From NCBI RefSeq assembly GCF_020281205.1, contig NZ_JACXZC010000001.1:1-64000 (forward strand): 64,000 nucleotides of DNA. Reading direction: 5' to 3'. The position numbers and the translations under genes were made by a program. Every line of letters starts with the position of its first letter. Positions within the stretch are counted from its first letter, which is position 1. Of the stretch, positions 8,279 through 16,409 are shown piece after piece. The notes under the pieces were generated by a model. It was not told the DNA's origin. It did no database searches and saw only the letters and a list, made by a program, of their open reading frames with translations. The DNA is from Empedobacter stercoris. GTDB taxonomy: Bacteria > Bacteroidota > Bacteroidia > Flavobacteriales > Weeksellaceae.

Positions 8279-8683
8279 CTACGAATTAATGATATTGTAG
8301 CATGAATTTAGTTTTTCTTGAACCGAATTTATTTCACCATTTTTTTCATTTCGTTTAATTTGATTAATCAAATTGATAGAGAATTTAGATTCAAATTCTA
8401 ATCGATCTAATTCGATCTCATAAAAATTAATTTGATGATGAATTTGCTTAAAATAGTAATTTACCAACTCCGTGTACATTAATTTAAGCTCTTGATTCAC
8501 TTTGATAAATTCTACGAACTCTTGCAATTCAATCAAAAAATCAACCATTTGCTTGTTGATTTCAGTTTGCTTATCATTTAGTTCAATTTTCTTTAAATAA
8601 TCAGTTGATAAAGCAATTTTATCACCCAAAAGTTGGTGCTTTCTTGTTAAAATCAAAGCACATTCTAACGCTTTCTTCATCAT
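8279..8683 (-). CDS. Hypothetical helical protein
   Basis: I do not recognise this 134-residue protein. It has no signal peptide or membrane segment and is predicted almost wholly helical, rich in Glu, Lys, Asn and Leu, with heptad-like spacing (for example HHQINFYEIELDRLEFESKF). Two ATG codons lie in tandem at the start (8683 and 8680). It is divergent from rarA and separate from the thioredoxin gene by 58 bases. The length and codon use look like a real gene. A four-helix or coiled-coil fold is likely, function unknown. Confidence 0.6.
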   Translation of the reverse strand: MMKKALECALILTRKHQLLGDKIALSTDYLKKIELNDKQTEINKQMVDFLIELQEFVEFIKVNQELKLMYTELVNYYFKQIHHQINFYEIELDRLEFESKFSINLINQIKRNEKNGEINSVQEKLNSCYNIINS

Positions 8684-8797
8684 GTTTAATTTTTATTCTA
8701 TGACAAAGAAAATAGATTCAAAAGCCAAAATATGTCGCTTAAAAAATCATTCAATTTGGCAAAACATTCGTTAACTTTGAAGTCTAAATAGGATTTT

Positions 8798-10078
8798 ATG
8801 AATACGCCTTTAGCCGAAAGAATGCGTCCCAAAACGCTCGAGGAATACATTAATCAGAAACATTTGGTAGGAAATAATGGTCCGATTAAAATGATGTTGC
8901 AACATGATATGATTGCTTCGATGATTTTTTGGGGACCTCCAGGAACTGGAAAAACAACACTTGCTCAATTAATTTCTGAATTAACAGATCGTCCTTTTTA
9001 TACATTAAGTGCGATAAATTCTGGCGTGAAAGAAGTGCGCGAAGTGATCGAAAAGGCGAAGAGTCAAAATTTATTCTCAGGAACAAAAAATCCAATTCTA
9101 TTTATTGATGAAATTCATCGTTTTAATAAATCGCAACAAGATAGTTTATTAGGTGCTGTAGAAACGGGATTGGTGACATTGATTGGCGCTACGACAGAGA
9201 ACCCAAGTTTCGAAGTGGTACCAGCTTTGCTTTCTCGGGCGCAAGTTTATGTTTTGAAGCATCTTGAAAAGGAAGATTTAATTGATTTAATAGAACGAGC
9301 GATAAAAAAAGATAGTATTTTATCGCAATTAGATATAGAATTAATTGAAGCAAATGCGTTGTTACGTTATTCGGGAGGAGATGCAAGAAAATTATTGAAT
9401 GGGTTAGAACTCGTGATCAATAGTTTTTCTTCAACTGAGAAAATCATCATTAACGATGAAATTGTTCACGAACGTATTCAGCAAAATCTGGCTCGTTACG
9501 ATAAAACAGGTGAGCAACATTATGATATTATTTCGGCTTTTATAAAATCCATTCGAGGTTCTGATCCAAATGGAGCGGTTTATTGGTTAGCAAGAATGAT
9601 AGAAGGTGGAGAAGATTTAAAATTTATTGCACGAAGAATGTTGATTTCTGCTTCGGAAGATGTAGGAAATGCAAATCCAACTGCGTTGATTTTAGCAAAT
9701 AACACATTTCAGGCTGTATCGGTAATTGGTTACCCTGAATCTCGTATTTTATTGAGTCAATGTGCAATCTATTTAGCTAATTCACCTAAAAGTAATGCAA
9801 CGTATTTAGCAATTGGTAAAGCGCAACAAATTGTAAAACAAACGGGCGATTTACCTGTGCCTTTACATTTGAGAAATGCACCAACTAAGTTGATGAAAGA
9901 CTTGGATTATGGAAAAGAATATAAATATTCGCACGATTTTCCATGTAATTTTGCTGAACAAGAATTTTTACCTGATGAAATTTCTGGAACAACACTTTAC
10001 GAACCAGGGAATAATAAGAGAGAATATATAGATAAACAATCACTTAATCAGAAGTGGAAAGGAAAGTATGGCTATTAA
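8798..10078 (+). CDS. rarA: Replication-associated recombination protein A (RarA/MgsA AAA+ ATPase)
   Basis: The 426-residue protein is a full-length RarA. Walker A is GPPGTGKT at residues 46-53, Walker B is LFIDEIHRF at 101-109, and sensor 1 lies in GATTENPSF (about 131-139). The C-terminal tetramerisation and DNA-clamp-loader-like domain includes [20 protein letters not shown] and [13 protein letters not shown]. RarA acts at stalled replication forks, interacting with SSB and DNA ends. The start ATG 8798 follows a TAACTTTG box at 8772-8779 that may be the -7 element. A hairpin terminator closes the gene. Confidence 0.96.
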   Translation: MNTPLAERMRPKTLEEYINQKHLVGNNGPIKMMLQHDMIASMIFWGPPGTGKTTLAQLISELTDRPFYTLSAINSGVKEVREVIEKAKSQNLFSGTKNPILFIDEIHRFNKSQQDSLLGAVETGLVTLIGATTENPSFEVVPALLSRAQVYVLKHLEKEDLIDLIERAIKKDSILSQLDIELIEANALLRYSGGDARKLLNGLELVINSFSSTEKIIINDEIVHERIQQNLARYDKTGEQHYDIISAFIKSIRGSDPNGAVYWLARMIEGGEDLKFIARRMLISASEDVGNANPTALILANNTFQAVSVIGYPESRILLSQCAIYLANSPKSNATYLAIGKAQQIVKQTGDLPVPLHLRNAPTKLMKDLDYGKEYKYSHDFPCNFAEQEFLPDEISGTTLYEPGNNKREYIDKQSLNQKWKGKYGY

Positions 10079-10082
10079 AAAA

Positions 10083-10116
10083 AATCTCAGTTAATTATGA
10101 TTAACTGAGATTTTTA
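10083..10116 (+). terminator. Intrinsic terminator after rarA
   Basis: Twelve-base arms (10083-10094 and 10101-10112) pair perfectly around a 6-base loop, with T residues following. Confidence 0.8.
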
Positions 10117-10233
10117 AGATTTAGATTGGTTACAATCTATAGTATTAGGTTGGTTGCACTATATTTTGCAATTACTATGCCAAAGAGTTAATGAAAATTA
10201 AATAAAAACTTAATAAGTTGTAAAATAAAGATA

Positions 10234-10653
10234 ATGAAACAAATACAAATTATAAACGGGCCTAATTTAAATTTACTTGGTGTACGTGAACCAGAAATTT
10301 ACGGCACACAAACATTTGAAGATTTTTTTATTGAAATGAAAAAACAATTTCCTGACGTTTCATTGCATTATTATCAATCAAATCACGAGGGTGATATTAT
10401 CGATAAATTGCATGAAGTAGGCTTTGTCTATGATGGAATTATTTTAAATGCGGGTGCGTACACCCATTATTCTTATGCAATTGCAGATGCAATAAAAGCA
10501 ATTAAAACAAAAGTAATCGAAGTACATATTTCGGATATTTATACACGTGAAGATTTTAGAAAAAATAGTGTGACGGGTGAAAATTGTGAAAAAATTATTT
10601 CTGGAAAAGGATTAGCAGGATACAATGAAGCGGTTAACTGTTTTGTGAAATAA
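10234..10653 (+). CDS. aroQ: Type II 3-dehydroquinate dehydratase
   Basis: AroQ removes water from 3-dehydroquinate in the shikimate pathway. At 139 residues it has the family length. The N-terminus reads INGPNLNLLGVREPEIYG, giving the catalytic Arg (R18) and Tyr (Y23). The later segments NAGAYTHYSYAI and EVHISDIYTREDFR supply the substrate-binding Asn and catalytic His (H98). The enzyme is a cytosolic dodecamer. The gene is followed at once by a lipoprotein gene (31-base gap), which may be co-transcribed. Confidence 0.95.
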   Translation: MKQIQIINGPNLNLLGVREPEIYGTQTFEDFFIEMKKQFPDVSLHYYQSNHEGDIIDKLHEVGFVYDGIILNAGAYTHYSYAIADAIKAIKTKVIEVHISDIYTREDFRKNSVTGENCEKIISGKGLAGYNEAVNCFVK

Positions 10654-10684
10654 TGACTTTAATTTGTATAAAGGCTATTTAATT

Positions 10685-11008
10685 ATGAAAAGATTTATTG
10701 TAGGTTTAACCATAGGGTTATCAATGATTAGTTGTGATTCTAAATCTGATAAAAATGATGATGGAATGAGAAATCAAGCTTTGTTAGCTTGCGAAACAGA
10801 AGCGATAACTTCTGAAATGTCTCCAAAAAAGAAAGAATTAGTTAAAGAGTATTGTAGTTGTGCTACAGATAAAATGTTAGAAGAATTTACCTATGCAGAA
10901 ATGATGCAAATGAATAATCCATCCAAAGAGTTACAAGATCGATTGATGGAATTTGTAAAACCTTGCTTGCAAGATTTGAAAACGAAATCTGATGAATTAG
11001 GAGATTAA
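10685..11008 (+). CDS. Small lipoprotein of unknown function
   Basis: ATG 10685 is the better start (an in-frame ATG at 10664 would spoil the signal). The 107-residue protein has a lipoprotein signal peptide, MKRFIVGLTIGLSMISC, with the lipobox Cys at residue 17. After the Cys comes DSKSDKNDDG, a charged tract resembling Bacteroidota lipoprotein export signals, so surface exposure is possible. The mature part has Cys pairs (LLACETEA, YCSCATDKM, KPCLQD) that may form disulfides. No domain is recognised. It sits between aroQ and a terminator. Confidence 0.75.
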   Translation: MKRFIVGLTIGLSMISCDSKSDKNDDGMRNQALLACETEAITSEMSPKKKELVKEYCSCATDKMLEEFTYAEMMQMNNPSKELQDRLMEFVKPCLQDLKTKSDELGD

Positions 11009-11012
11009 ATAC

Positions 11013-11042
11013 AAAAAGTCGGAACACAGTTCCGACTTTTTT
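11013..11042. terminator. Bidirectional terminator between the lipoprotein gene and engB
   Basis: Arms aaaaagtcggaac (11013-11025) and gttccgacttttt (11029-11041) pair around a 3-base loop with a T run following. It overlaps the engB stop codon on the minus strand. Confidence 0.85.
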
Positions 11043-11673
11043 AATATTCTTTTTTATATTGTTCTTTTTTGAATTCATCTATTAGATGCTCGTTTAAGCT
11101 GTCAATGTATCCCAAAATTTCTAATTTACCAATCTTACTCGAAGAAGAACTTGTAAATACTTTGGGTAATTCTTCCCAAGTTTTTAGCAATTCATTTTTA
11201 TAATGAGTTAAGTTTTTTTGCATTTGTGTACTGGTTAGTTTGTCTAATTTTGTAAACACTATAGCGAAAGGAATTTGTTTGTTTCCAAGCCATTCCATAA
11301 ACTGTAAATCTATTTTTTGAGGTGAATGACGCGAGTCAATTAATAAAAAAACATTGACTAAGTTTTTACGAAACTCAATGTAATCGTAAATCATTTTATT
11401 AAATCCTCCACGAACACCTTTTGGTGCTTTTGCAAAACCATAACCAGGTAAATCAGCTAAATACCAAGTGTCATCCATTTCGAATGTATTGATAAGTTGT
11501 GTTTTTCCTGGTGTTGCAGATGTTTTAGCTAATGCTTTTTTGTCTGACAACATATTAATTAATGATGATTTACCTACGTTAGATCGTCCAATAAAAGCAT
11601 ATTCTGGCTTGAATGGAGGAGGACAATCTGTATATTTTTGCGAACTTTTTACGAATTCAGCTTTTTTAATCAT
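11041..11673 (-). CDS. engB: Ribosome biogenesis GTP-binding protein YsxC/EngB
   Basis: The 210-residue GTPase has all switch motifs: G1 GRSNVGKS at 29-36, G3 DLPGYGFA, and G4 TKLDKL. It also has the family hallmark KTSATPGKTQLINTF, which contains G2. EngB assists assembly of the 50S subunit and is usually essential. Length and ends agree with the family. It lies 2 bases after the alpha/beta hydrolase gene on the same strand, so the two form an operon. Confidence 0.95.
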   Translation of the reverse strand: MIKKAEFVKSSQKYTDCPPPFKPEYAFIGRSNVGKSSLINMLSDKKALAKTSATPGKTQLINTFEMDDTWYLADLPGYGFAKAPKGVRGGFNKMIYDYIEFRKNLVNVFLLIDSRHSPQKIDLQFMEWLGNKQIPFAIVFTKLDKLTSTQMQKNLTHYKNELLKTWEELPKVFTSSSSSKIGKLEILGYIDSLNEHLIDEFKKEQYKKEY

Positions 11674-11675
11674 AT

Positions 11676-12458
11676 TTATGCTTTAGTAGCTGGATCCAAT
11701 TGTTTTTCGATCAGCCATTTGTATAAAATTTCGTTAAACATCTCAGGATGTTCCATCATCGGAGCATGTCCACACTTATCAATCCAATAAAGAGAAGCAT
11801 CAGGCAATTCTTCGTTAAATTCTACCGCAACTTCTGGTGGTGTAACATTGTCTTGTTTCCCCCAAATTAAACAAACAGGAATTTTGATGTCTTTTAAGTC
11901 TTCTTTCATGTTAGATTTAATCGCATCTCTGGCAATGTACAACGTTTTGATTGCTTTATTTCTATCGTTTACAGTGTTAAAAACATCATCAACAATTTCC
12001 TTTGTAGCAATCATTGGATCATAAAAAACTTCGCGTGTTTTACGTTCTACATATTCGTAGTTACCACGTTTTGGATAGGTTTCACCAAATGATTTCTCAT
12101 ACAAACCAGAACTTCCTGTCAAACAAAGAGCTTTTACATATTCTGGATGTCTATGACACACCATCAAACCAATATGTCCTCCTAAAGAATTTCCTACTAA
12201 AATAGCAGGTTCTTTAACGACTTCTTCAATGAAATTTGCAACATGTTTTGCAATATTCTTGATGTTTGTATTAAGAACAGATAAAGAATATAAAGGTAAT
12301 TCTGGTGCGAAAACTTTATACCCTCTTTGCGCATAATAATTTGTAAGTGAGCTGAAATTGCTAAGTTCACCCATCAAACCGTGAAGTAAAACAATTGGTT
12401 GTCCTTCTCCTTCTTCTATGTAAGAGAACTTATCTTTTTTCTTTAAGCTAAAAAACAT
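11676..12458 (-). CDS. Alpha/beta-fold hydrolase
   Basis: This 260-residue protein has the canonical triad of the family: nucleophile S91 in GNSLGG (89-94), D203 in WGKQDNVTPP and H231 in CGHAPMMEHP. The oxyanion-hole HG is at residues 26-27 in LLHGLMG. There is no signal peptide, so it acts in the cytoplasm, probably on an ester or related substrate that cannot be named. It is the first gene of a two-gene operon with engB, a pairing common in Flavobacteriia. Confidence 0.85.
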   Translation of the reverse strand: MFFSLKKKDKFSYIEEGEGQPIVLLHGLMGELSNFSSLTNYYAQRGYKVFAPELPLYSLSVLNTNIKNIAKHVANFIEEVVKEPAILVGNSLGGHIGLMVCHRHPEYVKALCLTGSSGLYEKSFGETYPKRGNYEYVERKTREVFYDPMIATKEIVDDVFNTVNDRNKAIKTLYIARDAIKSNMKEDLKDIKIPVCLIWGKQDNVTPPEVAVEFNEELPDASLYWIDKCGHAPMMEHPEMFNEILYKWLIEKQLDPATKA

Positions 12459-12658
12459 TTACTCGATATTAAGTCGACAAATTTAATTAATTATATTTTT
12501 TAAATAGTGCTTTATCTAAAAAACTTTAATAACTGTGTTTTGTCTGATCTAAAACAAGGTCTATATAAATGTTGAAATTCAAAATAAATAAGGGTTTTAC
12601 GTGATAAAAACTCTAACTGTTTGATACTAAATTTCAAATTGTTAATAACTATTTCAAT

Positions 12659-12690
12659 AAAAGTGGTAAAAAATGGTAATAAGTGGTAAT
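12659..12690 (+). promoter_or_regulatory. Three 10-bp direct repeats, candidate MraZ boxes
   Basis: Three direct repeats with consensus aARTGGTAAw begin at 12661, 12671 and 12681, exactly one helical turn apart. MraZ is known to bind arrays of short direct repeats upstream of its own gene: TGGG-type repeats at 10-bp spacing in E. coli, and AAAGTG-type repeats in Mycoplasma. The position 30-60 bases before mraZ and just upstream of the -7 box at 12699 fits autorepression. Assignment to MraZ is inference from position and pattern. Confidence 0.75.
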
Positions 12691-12698
12691 ATTTTTTT

Positions 12699-12706
12699 TA
12701 TTTTTG
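12699..12706 (+). promoter_or_regulatory. -7 promoter box for the dcw operon
   Basis: TATTTTTG matches the Bacteroidetes -7 consensus TAnnTTTG. It would start transcription about 7 bases further on, leaving a leader of under 10 bases before mraZ. The MraZ-box array covers the -33 region, as expected for repression. Confidence 0.6.
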
Positions 12707-12719
12707 AAAAAATTCTATC

Positions 12720-13181
12720 ATGAATTCATTAATTGGAACATATGAGTGTAAGGTAGATACAAAGGGTAGACTCCCAATACCAGCGGGTTTGAAGAAACAA
12801 CTTACTGATTGTCTGGAGGATGGCTTTGTGTTGAAGAGATCTGTGTTTCAAAATTGTTTAGAGCTTCATCCGATGAAAGAATGGGAAAAAGTGATGAATG
12901 ATTTGAACAAATTGAATCGATTTGTGAAAAAAAATAATGATTTCATTCGAATTTTTACGGCTGGATTAAAAATTGTCGAAGTTGATGCGAATGGAAGGTT
13001 ACAAATCTCAAAAGATTTGGTGAAATTTGCAGAAATTAATAAAGAAGTAGTGCTGAATTCTTCTGTAAATATGATCGAAATTTGGGATAAAGACAAATAC
13101 GAAGAGTCAATCAATGTTGATGATTTGGATTTTGCTACTTTGGCAGAAGAAGTAATGGGAAATTTAAGTGAAGATGAGTGA
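12720..13181 (+). CDS. mraZ: MraZ, transcriptional regulator of the dcw cluster
   Basis: MraZ is a DNA-binding regulator with two AbrB-like half-domains. Both signature segments are visible: DTKGRLPIP at 13-21 and DANGRLQIS at 89-97. The 153-residue length is normal. The protein forms ring-shaped oligomers that bind direct repeats, and repeats of that kind lie just upstream. It is the first gene of the division and cell-wall operon. Its end overlaps the start of rsmH (ATG 13174 lies 5 bases before the mraZ stop). Confidence 0.95.
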   Translation: MNSLIGTYECKVDTKGRLPIPAGLKKQLTDCLEDGFVLKRSVFQNCLELHPMKEWEKVMNDLNKLNRFVKKNNDFIRIFTAGLKIVEVDANGRLQISKDLVKFAEINKEVVLNSSVNMIEIWDKDKYEESINVDDLDFATLAEEVMGNLSEDE

Positions 13182-14079
13182 GTATCATAATCCAGTGTTA
13201 TTAAAAGATAGTGTCGATGCATTAATTATTAATGAGTCGGGAATGTATGTAGATTGTACGTTCGGGGGTGGAGGACATTCGCGTGAAATATTAAATCGTT
13301 TGGATCAAAACGGAAAATTGTTTTCGTTTGATCAAGATGTTGATGCAATTCGTAATAAAATTGATGATGTTCGATTTGAGTTAGTTGAACAAAACTTTCG
13401 ATTCTTAAAAAATAATTTAAGATTTCGTGGAGTAAAACAAGTAGATGGTGTTTTAGGTGATTTAGGGGTTTCTTCTCATCAATTTGATACACCAGAACGT
13501 GGTTTTTCAACTCGCTTTGATGGAGAGTTGGATATGCGAATGAATCAAAATGCAGCGCTTTCTGCAAAAACAATTATTAATGAATACGAAGAAGAAGAAT
13601 TGGCGCGTATTTTTTATGATTTTGGAGAATTGCAAGGTTCATATCGTTTAGCGAGAGAAGTTGTCAAAGCAAGAGCGGATAAGCAAATCGAAACGATTGA
13701 AGAGTTGAAGCAAGTATTTTCGTTTATTCCTAAAATGAAAGAAAATAAATTTTTTGCTCAAATGTTTCAAGCTTTACGAATCGAAGTGAATGATGAAATG
13801 GCTGCGTTAAAAGATATGTTGACACAATGTGGGGAAGTTATTAAGCCAGGAGGGCGTTTGGTTATTATTTCTTATCATTCCTTAGAAGATCGTTTAACAA
13901 AACGATACATGAAAAATGGAATGTTCGAAGGAGAACCAGAACGTGATATGTATGGAAATTGGTCAGCGCCATTTAAACCATTGCAATCCAAAGTAATTGT
14001 TCCAACACAAGAAGAAATAAATGAAAATCCGAGAGCGCGTAGTGCAAAAATGCGTATTGCAGTTCGAAATGAGGATTAA
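13174..14079 (+). CDS. rsmH: 16S rRNA (cytosine1402-N4)-methyltransferase RsmH
   Basis: RsmH methylates N4 of C1402 in the ribosomal P site. The SAM-binding motif lies in VDCTFGGGGHSREIL near the N-terminus, followed by FDQD and GVLGDLGVSSHQFD. PGGRLVIISYHSLEDR and NPRARSAKMRIA mark the C-terminal half. I chose ATG 13174 (MSEYHNPVLLK) because the family normally starts a few residues before EYHNPVLL. A GTG two codons earlier (13168) is possible. The result is 301 residues. The start overlaps mraZ by 8 bases. Confidence 0.95.
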   Translation: MSEYHNPVLLKDSVDALIINESGMYVDCTFGGGGHSREILNRLDQNGKLFSFDQDVDAIRNKIDDVRFELVEQNFRFLKNNLRFRGVKQVDGVLGDLGVSSHQFDTPERGFSTRFDGELDMRMNQNAALSAKTIINEYEEEELARIFYDFGELQGSYRLAREVVKARADKQIETIEELKQVFSFIPKMKENKFFAQMFQALRIEVNDEMAALKDMLTQCGEVIKPGGRLVIISYHSLEDRLTKRYMKNGMFEGEPERDMYGNWSAPFKPLQSKVIVPTQEEINENPRARSAKMRIAVRNED

Positions 14080-14089
14080 TAGATAAGAA

Positions 14090-14449
14090 ATGGCAAAAAA
14101 GAAAAAAATATTACCAGAGAAAAAAACGTTTACAGGTTTGTTGAGAGGTGAGTTTTTAATTAAAACAGGCTCAGAACAAAACTGGAAGTTTATGTTGTAT
14201 TTGGTAGGTTTAGCTTTTTTGAGTATTTCGAGCTCGCATTTAGTGGATCGAAAAGTAGTTCGAATTGCTGAATTGCAAGATAAAGTTGAAGATTTAAAAT
14301 CTCAATATACAGATAAGCATCGCGATTTGATGCGTATGCAATTAGAAACAGAAATCTTAGAGCGTACAGCAGTGTATGGTTTGAAGATTCCAGATAAACA
14401 ACCTTATTATATAGTAGATAAAGTGTATGACACAATCGACGAAAAATAA
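14090..14449 (+). CDS. ftsL: Cell-division protein FtsL-like
   Basis: This 119-residue bitopic protein has a basic N-terminus (KKKKILPEKKTF), one membrane segment at about 34-54 (FMLYLVGLAFLSISSSHLV), and a periplasmic coiled coil (VRIAELQDKVEDLKSQYTDK) ending near residue 95. Sequence identity to FtsL is always weak, but the size, topology and position between rsmH and ftsI make the call safe. FtsL with FtsB and FtsQ activates septal peptidoglycan synthesis by FtsWI. It overlaps ftsI by 23 bases. No ftsB is present in the cluster. Confidence 0.85.
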   Translation: MAKKKKILPEKKTFTGLLRGEFLIKTGSEQNWKFMLYLVGLAFLSISSSHLVDRKVVRIAELQDKVEDLKSQYTDKHRDLMRMQLETEILERTAVYGLKIPDKQPYYIVDKVYDTIDEK

Positions 14450-16409
14450 AAACAATATGGTCATCAAAGGATGGGTTTTTGCCGGCGCACTTGCGATCTG
14501 GGCCATCTTTATTATTGTTTTTATGTTTCGAATTAATATAATAGAAGGGGTTGAATTAGAGCGGTTTGCAGAAAAAAACAACTTTAGATTAGATACAGTT
14601 GCAGCTGAACGTGGAAACTTGTACGCCTCAAATGGTGCTTTAATGGCCACTACAGTTACAAAACATAATATTTATGTCGATTTAACTGTGATCAAAGATG
14701 AATTATTTAAGACAGAAATGCATAATCTTGCCGATTCTTTAGGTAAGATGTTTACAAAATCGCCTTCTTATTTTTACGATAAATTTTCTACAGAACGTAA
14801 TAAGAAAAATCGCTACATGATGTTAGTGAAGGATTTGGATTATGAAGAGTATCAACGAATCAGAAAATTCCCAATCTTTAATAAAGGTCAAAATAGAGGT
14901 GGATTTATCCATGAAACAGAATCAAAACGAGAATTAATAGTTCAAGATATCGGCGTTCGTACAATCGGTTACGATGATCGTCGTGGTAAAGTAGGCTTAG
15001 AAGGTGCTTATTCTGATTTATTAAGCGGTGTTGAAGGCCGTCGTTGGGAACAATTCATGGGACGTGGAAAATGGAAACCAATGAAAAGTTGGGAACAAGA
15101 ACCACAATCAGGTTCTTCTGTTTACACGACAATTGATGCCGATTTACAAATGGTTGCATACGATGCGCTATACAAACAACTTTCAGAATTCGAAGCAGAA
15201 CATGGAAGTATTGTTGTTATGGAAGTGAAAACTGGAAAAGTTCGTGCGATTGTTAATTTATCTCGTAAAAAAGATGGTACATATATAGATGATTATAACT
15301 ATGCAGTTGGAGAAGCTGCAGAACCAGGATCTACTTTTAAAACAGTTTCGTTGCTTGCCGCAATGGATGATGGTTATATCAATAAAAATTCAATTGTAGA
15401 AACGGGTAACGGAAGCTATAAATTTTATGGCCGTACAATTACAGATTCACATGGTTACGGAACATTAACGGTAGATGGTGTGATGAAAAAATCATCGAAT
15501 ATTGGAACAGCTAAAATTATTAATCAATATTACGGAGAAAACCCAAAAGCTTTCTTCGAAAAAATGGATAAATGGCATATGACTTCTCCTCTTGGTGTGG
15601 ATATTTTGGGAGAAGGAAAACCAATTATGCATACGCCAGATAGTAAATCATGGAGTAATATTACACTGCCAGTTATGGGATACGGCTATGGGTTACAATT
15701 AACTCCGATACAAATAGTAACTTTTTATAATGCAGTTGCAAATAATGGTAAAATGTTGAAACCATTATTTATGGATAAAATTACACGTAAAGGTGAACCT
15801 GATAAAGTTTTTGAACCAGTTGTTTTGGTTGATCAGTTAACTTCTTTGGAAAATGTAAAACAAATGCAAGAAATGTTGCGTGGTGCAGTTGAACAAGGAA
15901 CAGGTAAAATTATTAGTAATAGTAATTACGATATCGCTGGTAAAACAGGAACTGCTCGTGTAGATTATTGGAAGAAAGATGGTAGAGGAATGCAATATCG
16001 TGCTTCGTTTGCAGGGTATTTTCCGGCAGAAAAACCAAAGTATTCTTGTATTGTTGTCGTACATAAACCAAATACAGCCAAAGGATTTTATGGAGGAAGT
16101 GTAACAGCTCCTGTTTTTAAGAAAATTGCCGATTGGGTATATTCAAAAACTCCCATACCTTTGCCACGCGATTTAGTAAAAAAGAACGCGGTGAATGAGT
16201 TTAAAAAAGAAGATAAAATTGTAACTAATGAATCTAAAAATATAGTACCAAATGTTACTGGTCATACAGGATCTAAAGCAATTCCGGTATTAGAAAATTT
16301 AGGTTTAGATGTACAATATTCAGGATTTGGAAAAGTGACAACTCAATCCATTCCTGCAGGGACAAGATTTAAGAAGGGTGAGACAATTTATTTAATGTTG
16401 GAAGGATGA
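14427..16409 (+). CDS. ftsI: Septal penicillin-binding protein (FtsI/PBP3) with C-terminal PASTA domain
   Basis: The 660-residue class B transpeptidase has one N-terminal membrane anchor (about 12-34), a dimerisation domain, and a transpeptidase domain. The penicillin-binding motifs are S302-T-F-K305, S356-S-N358 and K506-T-G508 (IAGKTGTAR). A single PASTA domain occupies about 604-660 (IVPNVTGHTGSKAIPVLENL). E. coli FtsI lacks PASTA; the domain is usual for Bacteroidota and Firmicutes homologues. It cross-links septal peptidoglycan made by FtsW. The start overlaps ftsL by 23 bases and the end overlaps murE by 4. Confidence 0.95.
   Translation: MTQSTKNKNNMVIKGWVFAGALAIWAIFIIVFMFRINIIEGVELERFAEKNNFRLDTVAAERGNLYASNGALMATTVTKHNIYVDLTVIKDELFKTEMHNLADSLGKMFTKSPSYFYDKFSTERNKKNRYMMLVKDLDYEEYQRIRKFPIFNKGQNRGGFIHETESKRELIVQDIGVRTIGYDDRRGKVGLEGAYSDLLSGVEGRRWEQFMGRGKWKPMKSWEQEPQSGSSVYTTIDADLQMVAYDALYKQLSEFEAEHGSIVVMEVKTGKVRAIVNLSRKKDGTYIDDYNYAVGEAAEPGSTFKTVSLLAAMDDGYINKNSIVETGNGSYKFYGRTITDSHGYGTLTVDGVMKKSSNIGTAKIINQYYGENPKAFFEKMDKWHMTSPLGVDILGEGKPIMHTPDSKSWSNITLPVMGYGYGLQLTPIQIVTFYNAVANNGKMLKPLFMDKITRKGEPDKVFEPVVLVDQLTSLENVKQMQEMLRGAVEQGTGKIISNSNYDIAGKTGTARVDYWKKDGRGMQYRASFAGYFPAEKPKYSCIVVVHKPNTAKGFYGGSVTAPVFKKIADWVYSKTPIPLPRDLVKKNAVNEFKKEDKIVTNESKNIVPNVTGHTGSKAIPVLENLGLDVQYSGFGKVTTQSIPAGTRFKKGETIYLMLEG

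Noticed and set aside
12461-12658. Possible gene or RNA between the alpha/beta hydrolase and the MraZ boxes
   Set aside because: AT-rich with stops in all frames and no stable hairpin; probably just the divergent promoter region.
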